Origin: an uncultured Acidaminococcus sp.
GTDB taxonomy: Bacteria; Bacillota_C; Negativicutes; Acidaminococcales; Acidaminococcaceae
Length of the DNA: 17,924 bases
NCBI GenBank assembly: GCA_900314165.1
Contig: OMUE01000150.1
Coordinates: 1-17,924 of the forward strand
Direction of reading: 5' to 3'
The notes below the pieces were generated by a model. It was given only the letters and a program-made list of their open reading frames with translations. It was not told the DNA's origin and did not search any database. The first letter of the stretch is position 1. Each line of letters starts with the position of its first letter. The position numbers and the translations under genes are program-made. This document shows positions 1 through 6,642 of the stretch, in pieces.

Positions 1-845
1 GTGAAGTGAACGACAACTGGCATTACACCGCTATGCTGGAAAACCATCAATATTTTCAGGGCAAGAATGAATCCGGCGACAGCGACACGGACTTCCAACG
101 TGCTTTCCTGGAAGGCAATATCGGTGCTGTAGAATTAAAGGCTGGCCGGTATGACGAATGGATCGGCGATGGAAACGTTTACGATAGCCAGGTAGATGCC
201 GTAAAGGCTAAAGTCAACCTGGGCAAATCCGCTTACCTGTCCGCTGCTTACGGCAAGATGGCTGATGTGGACAATTTTAGCGATTCCGATAAAGCCTCTG
301 AAGATAAATCCATTGGCGATACCTATGTGACCACAGAACTGGGTGGCGACATCGGCAACCTGAACCTGGCTGCTTCCTATACGAAAGTAAAGGATATCAA
401 CACGGATCATGAAAGCTCCATGGGCAAAGTCGGCGATGACAAGATCTGGACGGCTGCTGCCAACTACACCGCCGGTGACTGGGGCTTTGGCGCTATGTAC
501 CTGAAAGGCGACGAAGATACTGTGAAAGCTTATCCTGGAGCCGATGATGACGGCTGGGTAGGCTATGTATCCTACAAAGGCGCTGAAAGCGACAAACCGG
601 GCAGCTGGGGTCTGGAAGCCAAGTACTATGACCAATCCGCTCCTACGGTCATCGTTCACACCATGGATGGCGCCTGGGATGCTTTTGAAGGCTATGGCTT
701 CAAGGGCTGGAAGTTTGGCGGCGCTCTGACCGTAGCTAAGAACATGGTAGCCGAAGTCGACTACTATGACCTGGAAGGCAAAGGCGGCGACACGGACGGC
801 AAACATGCCCGCACTCTGTGGAGCCAGCTGGTGATCACATTCTAA
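1..845 (+). CDS. Putative outer-membrane beta-barrel porin, C-terminal part (5' end outside window)
   Basis: The reading frame is open to the left edge, so the gene begins upstream; the GTG at position 6 is not a convincing start. About 280 residues are visible. They are rich in alternating aromatic/small and polar residues (patterns like AAYGKM, LEAKYYD, AEVDYYDLEG) with many Gly, Asp and Lys and no cysteine, as expected of amphipathic beta-strands. The protein ends in LVITF: a terminal Phe after alternating hydrophobics is the usual signal for outer-membrane assembly by BAM. In Negativicutes such porins (OmpM/Mep45 type) carry an N-terminal SLH domain that tethers the outer membrane to the cell wall; that part would lie outside the window, so its presence here is inference. 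The palindromic element just after the stop may protect or terminate the transcript. Confidence 0.75.
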   Translation, partial: EVNDNWHYTAMLENHQYFQGKNESGDSDTDFQRAFLEGNIGAVELKAGRYDEWIGDGNVYDSQVDAVKAKVNLGKSAYLSAAYGKMADVDNFSDSDKASEDKSIGDTYVTTELGGDIGNLNLAASYTKVKDINTDHESSMGKVGDDKIWTAAANYTAGDWGFGAMYLKGDEDTVKAYPGADDDGWVGYVSYKGAESDKPGSWGLEAKYYDQSAPTVIVHTMDGAWDAFEGYGFKGWKFGGALTVAKNMVAEVDYYDLEGKGGDTDGKHARTLWSQLVITF

Positions 846-852
846 AAGAATC

Positions 853-986
853 ATGAACCCACCACCATCCTTCGGATGGTCCCCCTCCCTTGAAAAGGGC
901 GGACTTAGGGTTCACTTGGCCAAATTATCCCTGTCCGCCCTTTTCAAGGGCGGAGGTATCCGCTGCGAAGCAGTGGATGGTGGGTT
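853..986. repeat. Palindromic intergenic element, full copy (family P)
   Basis: The outer arms AACCCACCACCATCC (856-870) and GGATGGTGGGTT (975-986) are inverted copies with one 3-base gap. The inner arms around 885-904 and 933-951 are also inverted (CCCTTGAAAAGGGCGGAC against its complement). The left half folds into CCATCC/GGATGG (865-870 with 874-879, loop TTC). The right half has a small hairpin around GCTGCGAAGCAG. The first 52 bases recur at 9524-9575 with a compensated stem change. It has no coding capacity of its own and lies 7 bases after the porin stop. It resembles a MITE or REP-like palindrome and could form a long transcript hairpin. Confidence 0.75.
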
Positions 987-1011
987 TATAAAAGATAGGA
1001 GCAAATATAAC

Positions 1012-1269
1012 GTGATAGAGACAAAAGTCGGTGTAGAAGGCATGGCCTGCGGTATGTGCGAAAACCATATTAATGATGCCATTCGCAGCCATTTCAAGGT
1101 CCATAGCGTGAAATCCTCCCGCAGCAAGAAGGAAACGGATATCGTATCCGACTACGCTTTGGATCAGGCGGAAATCCGGAAAGTCATTGACGCAACTGGT
1201 TACAAGGTCACGTCCATTACGTCCGTACCTTATGAAAAGAAGGGCTTCTTTGCCAAGCTGTTTGGGTAA
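1012..1269 (+). CDS. Small heavy-metal-associated (HMA) domain protein
   Basis: An 85-residue protein with a ferredoxin-like HMA fold. Near the N-terminus it has GMACGMCENH (CxxC), the metal-binding loop of CopZ/Atx1-type proteins that bind Cu(I) or similar soft metals through two cysteines. The helix-strand pattern that follows (HINDAIRSHF, VHSVKSS, IVSDYALDQAEIRKVIDATGYKV) fits the family, whose usual length is about 65-80 residues. The C-terminus adds a short basic/aromatic tail (KKGFFAKLFG). GTG at 1012 is chosen because AGGAG (997-1001) lies 10 bases upstream; the same frame continues upstream only through the palindromic element. No copper ATPase or copper regulator is in view, so the partner and the metal are unknown. 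A terminator follows at 1331. Confidence 0.8.
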   Translation: MIETKVGVEGMACGMCENHINDAIRSHFKVHSVKSSRSKKETDIVSDYALDQAEIRKVIDATGYKVTSITSVPYEKKGFFAKLFG

Positions 1270-1330
1270 GTATCTGGATTGAAGCGAAGAGCAAAGAGCG
1301 AAAAGCGAAAAGTTAAAGAAAAAAAGAAAG

Positions 1331-1367
1331 AATCCGGTTCCCGTTTAAAGATGGGGGCCGGATTTTT
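1331..1367 (+). terminator. Rho-independent terminator after the HMA gene
   Basis: AATCCGGTTCCC (1331-1342) pairs with GGGGGCCGGATT (1353-1364) in a 12-bp stem with two G-U pairs and a loop of about 10 bases, running directly into a T tract (1363-1367). An A-rich stretch precedes it. It separates the porin/HMA transcript from the PHP gene. Confidence 0.85.
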
Positions 1368-1400
1368 CCACACTTTAAATCTGTAAAGTATCCTTTAATA

Positions 1401-1409
1401 TGGTATAAT
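1401..1409 (+). promoter_or_regulatory. Extended -10 promoter for the PHP gene
   Basis: TGGTATAAT gives a consensus -10 (TATAAT, 1404-1409) with an upstream TG dinucleotide. No good -35 is seen at 16-18 bases, as is common for extended -10 promoters. It lies just after the terminator and about 33 bases before the ATG at 1442. The gene has an AGGAG site at 1427-1431. Confidence 0.6.
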
Positions 1410-1441
1410 AAAATGAATATGAGAAGAGGAGATTACTAGAT

Positions 1442-2269
1442 ATGCTGGCAGATCTGCATATTCATACTACGTTTTCCGACGGCATCTATACGCCTCAGGA
1501 AATCGTGGAACAGGCGATGGGTGTAGGAATAAGGGCCATCGCCATTACAGACCATGAAAACCTGAAAGGCTACGAAGTGGCCCGGTCCTATATTGCCCGG
1601 AAACAGTACGACCTGCAGCTGCTGCGGGGCGTGGAGATAGATACAAATTTTAAAGGGAAGGATGTCCATGTGCTGGGCTTCCATTTTTCCCCGGACTATG
1701 CTCCCTTGAATCAGGCTCTGGCCTGGAACAGAGTAGGGCGCATCGGCAGAGTGGAGCGCATTATCGAAAAAATTAACGCCATGGGCTATCCGCTCACGTT
1801 CAAAGAAGTACGGGACGAAGCTAACGGAGCTAAGAGCTTGGGTCGGCCCCATATTGCGCGGGTGTTGGTGAAGAAAGGTCTGTTTCCCAACGTGCAGGCC
1901 GTCTTTGACAAGCTGATTGCCGGCGGCAAGCCCTGTTATGTGCGGCAGGTAAAGATGAGCCCCATGAATGCGGCAAAGCTGATCCACGAAGCAAGTGGCA
2001 TTGCTGTGCTGGCTCATCCGGCGGAAATCAACAATCCGGAGATCGTAGAAGAAATTCTGGACAGCCAGGCTTTTGACGGCATGGAGGTGTGGCATCCTTC
2101 TACCCTGAAGGAAAAGGTGCCCCATGACTGGCTGGCTGTGGCGAAACGGCACGGTCTCCTGACCAGCGGCGGCAGCGACCTCCACGGCAATCCGGGCCGT
2201 TTCCCCACCCATTTGGGAGAATTCCGGATTCAATATGAGGATGTAAAAGAGATCATTAATGCAAAGTAA
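1442..2269 (+). CDS. PHP-domain metal-dependent phosphoesterase (RNase AM / YciV-like)
   Basis: A 275-residue protein of the polymerase-and-histidinol-phosphatase superfamily, close in length to E. coli YciV/RNase AM (3',5'-nucleoside bisphosphate phosphatase and 5'-end exonuclease). The PHP metal ligands are in order: DLHIHTTFSDG (D4, H6, H8), TDHE (D37, H38), GVEID (E65), HVLGF (H76), GRPH (H137), AHP (H192) and SGGSDLHG (D246, H248). All expected ligands are present, so the enzyme should be active with Mn/Zn/Fe. The start is ATG with AGGAG 10 bases upstream. A 58-base gap without a terminator leads to the P-loop/Asp23 gene, so the two are probably cotranscribed. The exact substrate is inference from the family. 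Confidence 0.88.
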   Translation: MLADLHIHTTFSDGIYTPQEIVEQAMGVGIRAIAITDHENLKGYEVARSYIARKQYDLQLLRGVEIDTNFKGKDVHVLGFHFSPDYAPLNQALAWNRVGRIGRVERIIEKINAMGYPLTFKEVRDEANGAKSLGRPHIARVLVKKGLFPNVQAVFDKLIAGGKPCYVRQVKMSPMNAAKLIHEASGIAVLAHPAEINNPEIVEEILDSQAFDGMEVWHPSTLKEKVPHDWLAVAKRHGLLTSGGSDLHGNPGRFPTHLGEFRIQYEDVKEIINAK

Positions 2270-2327
2270 GTAATTTGGCGGGACACCCCCACCACCGGCA
2301 TTCAAAAAACAGGGGCAGGTGCTGAAC

Positions 2328-3218
2328 ATGAAAGTCATTGCATTTGTAGGACCCAGCGGTACGGGCAAAAGCTTCCGGGCTATCGGCGTGGCCCACGATC
2401 ACGGCTGTGACGGTATCATTGATGACGGCTTGCTGATTGAGGGCACGAAGATTCTGGCCGGAACTTCTGCCAAAACAGAACAGAATAAAGTCCAGGCTGT
2501 GAAACGGGCCATCTTTATGGAAAAAGACCACTGCGAAGCCGTCCATAAGGCTCTTATGGCCAGCGATATCCAGACGCTGCTTGTCATCGGCACCTCTGAC
2601 AAGATGGTGCGGACCATCTGCAAGCGCCTGCAGATTCCTGCGCCCAGTGACTACGTGTACATCCAGAATATCGCTACGAGCCGGGAAATGAAAAAAGCCC
2701 GGGAAATGCGAATCAAAGAGGGCAAGCACATTGTGCCCGTGCCTACCATCGAGTTGAAGCCTCATCTGTCCGGGGTCCTGGTGGACCTGCCTCACCGGCT
2801 GTTTAACCGGAATAAGAGCCACCATACCCATGTGCCGGAAAAATCCATTGTCCGGCCGGCATTCAGCTATTATGGAAAGATTTCCATGTCCGACTACGTG
2901 ATCAGCGACATCGTCCGGATTGTGGTGAAGAAGAACAAGGCTGTGGATCGGATTACGTCCATCAAGGTCCGGCGGCCTTCGGATACCAGCAAGGGCATGA
3001 CTATTTATCTGGAAATCGTGCTGTATTTTGGCGTCCCCATCTATCAGGTAGTCAAAGAACTGCAGAACAAGGTGAAGCTGAAGGTGGAGGGCATGACCAG
3101 TATGCCTGTGCGGACCATCGATGTCAGCGTCCGCAGCCTGACCGTCCGGGACGCCCAGCTGCCGGATAAGGGCAAGCTCGACGAAGACGGACCCAAGCCA
3201 GTGGCGCTGGGAAACTAG
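2328..3218 (+). CDS. P-loop NTPase fused to an Asp23/Gls24 domain
   Basis: A 296-residue protein. The N-terminus has a Walker A motif, GPSGTGKS (residues 8-15), directly after the first beta-strand (MKVIAFV), followed by a DGIIDDGLLIEG segment and a possible second nucleotide-binding strand (TLLVIGTSD, 83-91). From about residue 180 the chain is Asp23/Gls24-like (YYGKISMSDYVISDIVRI, then GMTIYLEIVLYFG and VVKELQNKVK, ending in VRTIDVSVRSL). That domain is known from Firmicute envelope-stress proteins (Asp23, AmaP partners). The middle section (120-180) is basic. No signal peptide or membrane segment is seen, so it is cytosolic. ATG 2328 is preferred over GTG 2319 because the purine-rich AGGGGCAGG (2311-2319) then serves as the binding site and the Walker strand starts normally. 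The function is unknown; ATP-dependent envelope-associated control is inference. Confidence 0.82.
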   Translation: MKVIAFVGPSGTGKSFRAIGVAHDHGCDGIIDDGLLIEGTKILAGTSAKTEQNKVQAVKRAIFMEKDHCEAVHKALMASDIQTLLVIGTSDKMVRTICKRLQIPAPSDYVYIQNIATSREMKKAREMRIKEGKHIVPVPTIELKPHLSGVLVDLPHRLFNRNKSHHTHVPEKSIVRPAFSYYGKISMSDYVISDIVRIVVKKNKAVDRITSIKVRRPSDTSKGMTIYLEIVLYFGVPIYQVVKELQNKVKLKVEGMTSMPVRTIDVSVRSLTVRDAQLPDKGKLDEDGPKPVALGN

Positions 3219-3362
3219 TACGACAAACCACAAATAACTTTCAAATTGCACAAACCCGTAGGGGCGCCCCAGAGCGTAGCGGCGGTGCGCCCGTTAATCT
3301 GGATGATCATCCTGGATACGGGTTTGCCGCCGGGGCCTACGGCCCCTCTGGAAAACCCCTAC
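3215..3362. repeat. REPIN-type element with 5' CTAGT flank (copy 1, diverged)
   Basis: It starts at CTAGT, which includes the stop codon of the preceding gene, followed by a segment shared with 4391 and 17790. The left REP begins with GTAG (3258-3261); stem arms GGGCGCCCC (3262-3270) and GGTGCGCCC (3284-3292) pair with one mismatch around a 13-base loop. The right REP is inverted and ends in CTAC (3359-3362). It contains a perfect inner hairpin with arms GGGGCC and GGCCCC around TAC. Two inverted REPs with outward GTAG heads define a REPIN. No ORF is present. Confidence 0.75.
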
Positions 3363-3372
3363 GAAGTTATAC

Positions 3373-3400
3373 GTGAAATTTAATTATGGTTTTCTATACT
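3373..3400 (+). promoter_or_regulatory. rnhC: Possible sigma-A promoter for rnhC
   Basis: GTGAAA (3373-3378, 4/6 match to TTGACA) and TATACT (3395-3400) are 16 bases apart, just right of the REPIN and about 30 bases before the rnhC ATG. The binding site AAGGA (3413-3417) follows. The match is moderate. Confidence 0.4.
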
Positions 3401-3428
3401 AACCCTTTACAAAAGGAAATAAAATCAC

Positions 3429-4382
3429 ATGGATTGGAAAACAGAAGGTTTTTTATATATTGTCAATAAAGATAAAGAAAAGCTGCAGGCGCTGACGCCG
3501 GAGCCTGTGGAAGTCAAGGATGTGAACTATGGCATCCAATTGAAGGTGAAGAATGGGCCGGATACGGTGAGCTTGACCATTTATAATGGAAAGAAGGGCT
3601 TGAAATACGTCTGGGGTGGCAGCGAGGTGCCGTTTAAAGAAGTCTGCCGCAAGGCTCTGAGCCTGGGCGGCGTCCAGGCAGAGGAGGCAGCAGCAGCCTC
3701 CGGTCCTTCCGGTATCCTGTTGGAAAACGTGCCGAACTTTGATGGCCTGTGGGCGGGCAGCGACGAATCCGGCAAAGGAGATTTCATCGGTCCTCTGGTG
3801 GTAGCTGCGGTGGTCATTGATACGGCCACAGCTCGTGAATTCCAGGCTCTGGGCATCCGGGATAGCAAAGAACTGGACGACAAAAAGATCCACGAACTGG
3901 CAGAAGCGATTCGGGCCAAAGCGAAAAGTGTGGCTGTTTTGCCCATGAAGCCTGCGGGCTATAACCAACGGATCGCTCAGCTGAAGGCCCAAAAGAAGAC
4001 ACTGAATGATCTGCTTGCTAACGGCCATATCCAGGCCCAGGCAAAAGCTATAGAGGGCTGCCCCCAGTGTCATTTTGCCCTGGTGGATCAGTTCTCCCGC
4101 CACAATCCCATTTCCACCACGTTGGAAGCGAGATTTCCAGGTTTGAAGGTATACCAAAAACCTCGTGCAGAACGGGACATGGCCGTAGCGGCGGCGTCCA
4201 TCCTGGCACGGGATGAATTTGTGCGCGTTATGAATGAATTGTCCGCCCAGGCTGGCTTTACTCTGCCCAAAGGCGGCGGCCAGCAGGCTACGAAAGCTGC
4301 CAAACGCCTTGCCACAGAGCAGGGGAGAGAAGCTCTGATCAACTTCGTGAAGCTGCATTTTGTGAATATGACGAGAATATGA
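3429..4382 (+). CDS. rnhC: Ribonuclease HIII
   Basis: A 317-residue protein, typical RNase HIII length. It cleaves the RNA strand of RNA-DNA hybrids (R-loops, primers) in the cytoplasm. Residues 1-80 form the TBP-like substrate-binding domain that distinguishes HIII from HII. The catalytic domain starts at about 107 with GSDESGKGDFIGPLVVAA; D112 and E113 are the first two catalytic acids. DSKELDDKKI (145-154) follows, then LVDQF (D220) and PRAERDMAVAAASILARDEF, where E248 fits the fourth acid of HIII (HII has Asp there). All active-site residues are present. ATG 3429 has AAGGA 11 bases upstream. It is transcribed alone, with REPIN-type repeats on both sides. Confidence 0.95.
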   Translation: MDWKTEGFLYIVNKDKEKLQALTPEPVEVKDVNYGIQLKVKNGPDTVSLTIYNGKKGLKYVWGGSEVPFKEVCRKALSLGGVQAEEAAAASGPSGILLENVPNFDGLWAGSDESGKGDFIGPLVVAAVVIDTATAREFQALGIRDSKELDDKKIHELAEAIRAKAKSVAVLPMKPAGYNQRIAQLKAQKKTLNDLLANGHIQAQAKAIEGCPQCHFALVDQFSRHNPISTTLEARFPGLKVYQKPRAERDMAVAAASILARDEFVRVMNELSAQAGFTLPKGGGQQATKAAKRLATEQGREALINFVKLHFVNMTRI

Positions 4383-4390
4383 TATAGTGG

Positions 4391-4533
4391 CTAGTGCGAC
4401 AAACCATAAATAACTTTCATATTAAACACCTACACTAAAATTCGCAACCGTAGGGGCGCATCGTGAGATGCGCCCACCAAGAAATTCTTTGCTGGACCAG
4501 CTTTAGTGGGCTTATCTTACGATAAGCCCCTAC
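4391..4533. repeat. REPIN-type element with 5' CTAGT flank (copy 2, intact)
   Basis: It begins 8 bases after the rnhC stop. A 59-base flank (4391-4449) matches the copy at 17790 without gaps and with 8 differences. The REP pair follows: GTAG (4450-4453), hairpin arms GGGCGCATC (4454-4462) and GATGCGCCC (4467-4475) with loop GTGA, a 32-base spacer, then arms GGGCTTATC (4508-4516) and GATAAGCCC (4521-4529) with loop TTAC, ending in CTAC (4530-4533). Both stems are perfect 9-mers. Read on the opposite strand, the second loop is GTAA, so both REPs share a GTNA loop and GTAG head. Confidence 0.88.
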
Positions 4534-4608
4534 GGAGTCTATCGGAATTCAGTGCATAAGCTATCTAATTAATTTTACACATTCTTCTATATTTCCCCTA
4601 TAAATCCA

Positions 4609-4617
4609 TGCTATAAT
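4609..4617 (+). promoter_or_regulatory. Extended -10 promoter for the flippase operon
   Basis: TGCTATAAT combines the TG extension with a consensus TATAAT (4612-4617). No convincing -35 is seen. The predicted start near 4624 gives a leader of about 64 nt containing a hairpin (GGGAC 4645-4649, GTCCC 4653-4657, loop TTG). A weak ribosome binding site, GGCAGG (4673-4678), lies 9 bases before the ATG. Confidence 0.55.
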
Positions 4618-4687
4618 AGATTAGATTAGAATTTGAAATGAATCGGGACTTGGTCCCAATACTATATACATTGGCAGGTTATCTTTA

Positions 4688-5695
4688 ATGAGCAAACAGA
4701 TCATACGCATGCTGTGTGTGTTGTTCTTCGTCATCATCATCATGTCAGCAGGCGTTATTTATTTTACATTTGATATCAGAGCCTTAGAGTATCTGAGCAC
4801 CTTTAAGTTCTACTATGCTTTTTTGGCTCTTTTTGTGTTGTCCATCGGACTGTTCTTTGATGCGTCCCGACTTATCACCCTGACACGGATCTCCGGGGAA
4901 AGGATGGATTACTCCCATATCTTTTATGCCGTATTTGCCAACTACTTCCTGGCTTTGCTGACGCCTGGGCAGGGAGGTGGCGGCATTGCCATGCTCATGT
5001 TTATGAAACGGGCAGGGGTGCCTGTAGCAAAGTCTACTCTCATCATCATTGTCCGGACGGTTATGTCCATCCTGTTCCTGTTCCTGATCGTTCCCATTAT
5101 CTTTTTCTTTGACCCTGATCTGGTGGGCTGGATGCCCAACAGTGTCATCTTCCTGGTGTGCGCCTTCTTCATCCTGGCCCCCTGGGCCCTGTGGCGGCTC
5201 ATCGTTACCGGCCGGGTAGAACGGTGGCTGGCCCGGTTTTCCAAGCATTTTTCGCCACGGGTACAGGAAGCAATCTTTTTAGGCTACCGGGATTTCCAGC
5301 AGGCACTGTTTATGCTGGAAAATAACCCGAAACAGGTGCTGAGGGCCTTTGTGGAATCCGGCCTGTCCCTTCTGTTTATTTACTCTGTAGTGCCCGTCTT
5401 TATCAGAGCTTTTGGCATCCATCTGCCCTTGCATATTATCATGGGGCGCATGTGCCTCATCAACCTGGTACTGTACTTTACTCCCACGCCCGGTGGCAGC
5501 GGCGTAGCAGAAGGCGGCTTCCTGGTGCTGTTCAATTCTATGCTGCCTCCCGGTGTAGGCGGGGTTCTGGCCGTATTATGGCGGTTCTTCTGCGAATACA
5601 TTCCCTTCTCCATTGGGGGAATTGTCACGATCCGGTATTTTGGCCTGGACATTCTTTCTAAAATCAGACATAACGATGGAGAGATTGAATCATGA
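4688..5695 (+). CDS. Flippase-like integral membrane protein (LPG synthase TM / UPF0104 family)
   Basis: A 335-residue multi-pass membrane protein. Hydrophobic segments lie at about 8-27, 40-59, 80-100, 118-142, 150-170, 222-243 and 285-310. The family signatures are NYFLALLTPGQGGGGIAM (about 89-106) and FTPTPGGSGVAEG (about 262-274), the paired small-residue loops typical of the lysylphosphatidylglycerol synthase transmembrane domain (PF03706). In MprF this domain flips lipids; stand-alone members often sit beside glycan or lipid genes. The catalytic aminoacyl-transferase half of MprF is absent, so lipid lysylation by this protein is not supported. Its stop overlaps the epimerase start (ATGA), implying translational coupling. 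The substrate is unknown. Confidence 0.85.
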   Translation: MSKQIIRMLCVLFFVIIIMSAGVIYFTFDIRALEYLSTFKFYYAFLALFVLSIGLFFDASRLITLTRISGERMDYSHIFYAVFANYFLALLTPGQGGGGIAMLMFMKRAGVPVAKSTLIIIVRTVMSILFLFLIVPIIFFFDPDLVGWMPNSVIFLVCAFFILAPWALWRLIVTGRVERWLARFSKHFSPRVQEAIFLGYRDFQQALFMLENNPKQVLRAFVESGLSLLFIYSVVPVFIRAFGIHLPLHIIMGRMCLINLVLYFTPTPGGSGVAEGGFLVLFNSMLPPGVGGVLAVLWRFFCEYIPFSIGGIVTIRYFGLDILSKIRHNDGEIES

Positions 5696-6642
5696 AGAAT
5701 ATATTAGTTACAGGGGGAGCCGGCTTTATAGGCTCCCATATTGTTCCCTGCCTTCTGCAGCATGGGTATACACAGGTTACGGTACTGGATAATCTGTCCA
5801 CAGGCCTGCGGCAGCACGTGCCAGATGGGGTGGAGCTCATCCAAATGGATATGCGCAGCCCGGAACTGTTCCCCTTTATGGAAGAACGTCATTTTACGGA
5901 TGTCATCCATCTGGCCGCTCAGACTATGGTACCCTTTTCCATGGTACACCCGGAACAGGACTGTAGCCAGAATGTAGCGGGCCTCGTCCATGTATTGGAA
6001 GGCTGCCGGCTTAGCGGCGTTTCCCGCATCCTGTTTTCCTCCAGTGCTGCCATCTACGGGGACAACCAGAATCTGCCTCTGAAGGAAACAGAGCAGCCTG
6101 CGCCTACGTCCTTCTACGGTCTCACAAAAACCATTGGAGAGGCCTATATCCACATGTACTGCCAATCCTACGGCTTTTCCGGTGTGATCTTCCGTTTTGC
6201 CAATGTGTATGGACCCCGCCAGGGAGAATCCGGTGAAGGAGGCGTCATCAGCATCTTTGCCAAAAAGCTGGCTAAAGGGCTGCCGGTCACCATTTTTGGG
6301 GATGGCAGCCAGACCCGGGACTTTGTATATGTAGGAGATATTGCAGAAGCCATGTGCCATGGCCTGGAGTTTACCGGAATTGGTACCTTCAACGTATCCA
6401 CCAATCAGGAAGTCTCCTTGAATCAGCTGGTCCGTTCCCTGGAAAAGGTCAGCGGCACTAAAATGCAGGTTCAGTATGGTCCGAAACGGGCTGGAGATAT
6501 CTATGCTTCCGTGCTGAGCCATCAGGCCATCTGCCAGCAGCTGGGGATGACCGAATTCACAGATTTGGATACGGGATTGGCTAAAACTCTGGCCTATTTC
6601 CGGCAAGTGTATGGGGCTGAAGGAACCGGAGGGCAGCCATGA
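5692..6642 (+). CDS. NAD-dependent epimerase/dehydratase, UDP-glucose 4-epimerase-like
   Basis: A 316-residue extended short-chain dehydrogenase. The N-terminal Rossmann motif is TGGAGFIGSH (7-16), with D33 in VLDNLSTG for the NAD ribose. Downstream are HLAAQTMVPFS (73-83), SSSAAIYG (116-123), catalytic FYGLTK (Y142, K146), RFANVYGPRQ (168-177), GDGSQTRDFVYVGD (203-216), and the C-terminal sugar-nucleotide region. All catalytic residues are present and the length fits GalE-type enzymes, so it should interconvert a nucleotide sugar such as UDP-Glc/UDP-Gal. The sugar cannot be told from sequence alone. It overlaps its neighbours by ATGA on both sides, so it is the middle of a coupled three-gene unit and probably supplies a sugar for an envelope glycan or glycolipid. 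Confidence 0.88.
   Translation: MKNILVTGGAGFIGSHIVPCLLQHGYTQVTVLDNLSTGLRQHVPDGVELIQMDMRSPELFPFMEERHFTDVIHLAAQTMVPFSMVHPEQDCSQNVAGLVHVLEGCRLSGVSRILFSSSAAIYGDNQNLPLKETEQPAPTSFYGLTKTIGEAYIHMYCQSYGFSGVIFRFANVYGPRQGESGEGGVISIFAKKLAKGLPVTIFGDGSQTRDFVYVGDIAEAMCHGLEFTGIGTFNVSTNQEVSLNQLVRSLEKVSGTKMQVQYGPKRAGDIYASVLSHQAICQQLGMTEFTDLDTGLAKTLAYFRQVYGAEGTGGQP

Noticed and set aside
853..1011. N-terminal extension of the HMA protein beginning at ATG 853
   Set aside because: The extension is translated palindromic repeat; GTG 1012 has a good AGGAG and gives a normal HMA domain.
4645..4657. Terminator before the flippase gene
   Set aside because: The stem is only 5 bp and has no T tract; it lies downstream of the promoter, in the leader.
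4688..5695. MprF (lysyl-phosphatidylglycerol synthase) proper
   Set aside because: Only the membrane domain is present at 335 residues; the C-terminal aminoacyl-transferase domain is missing.
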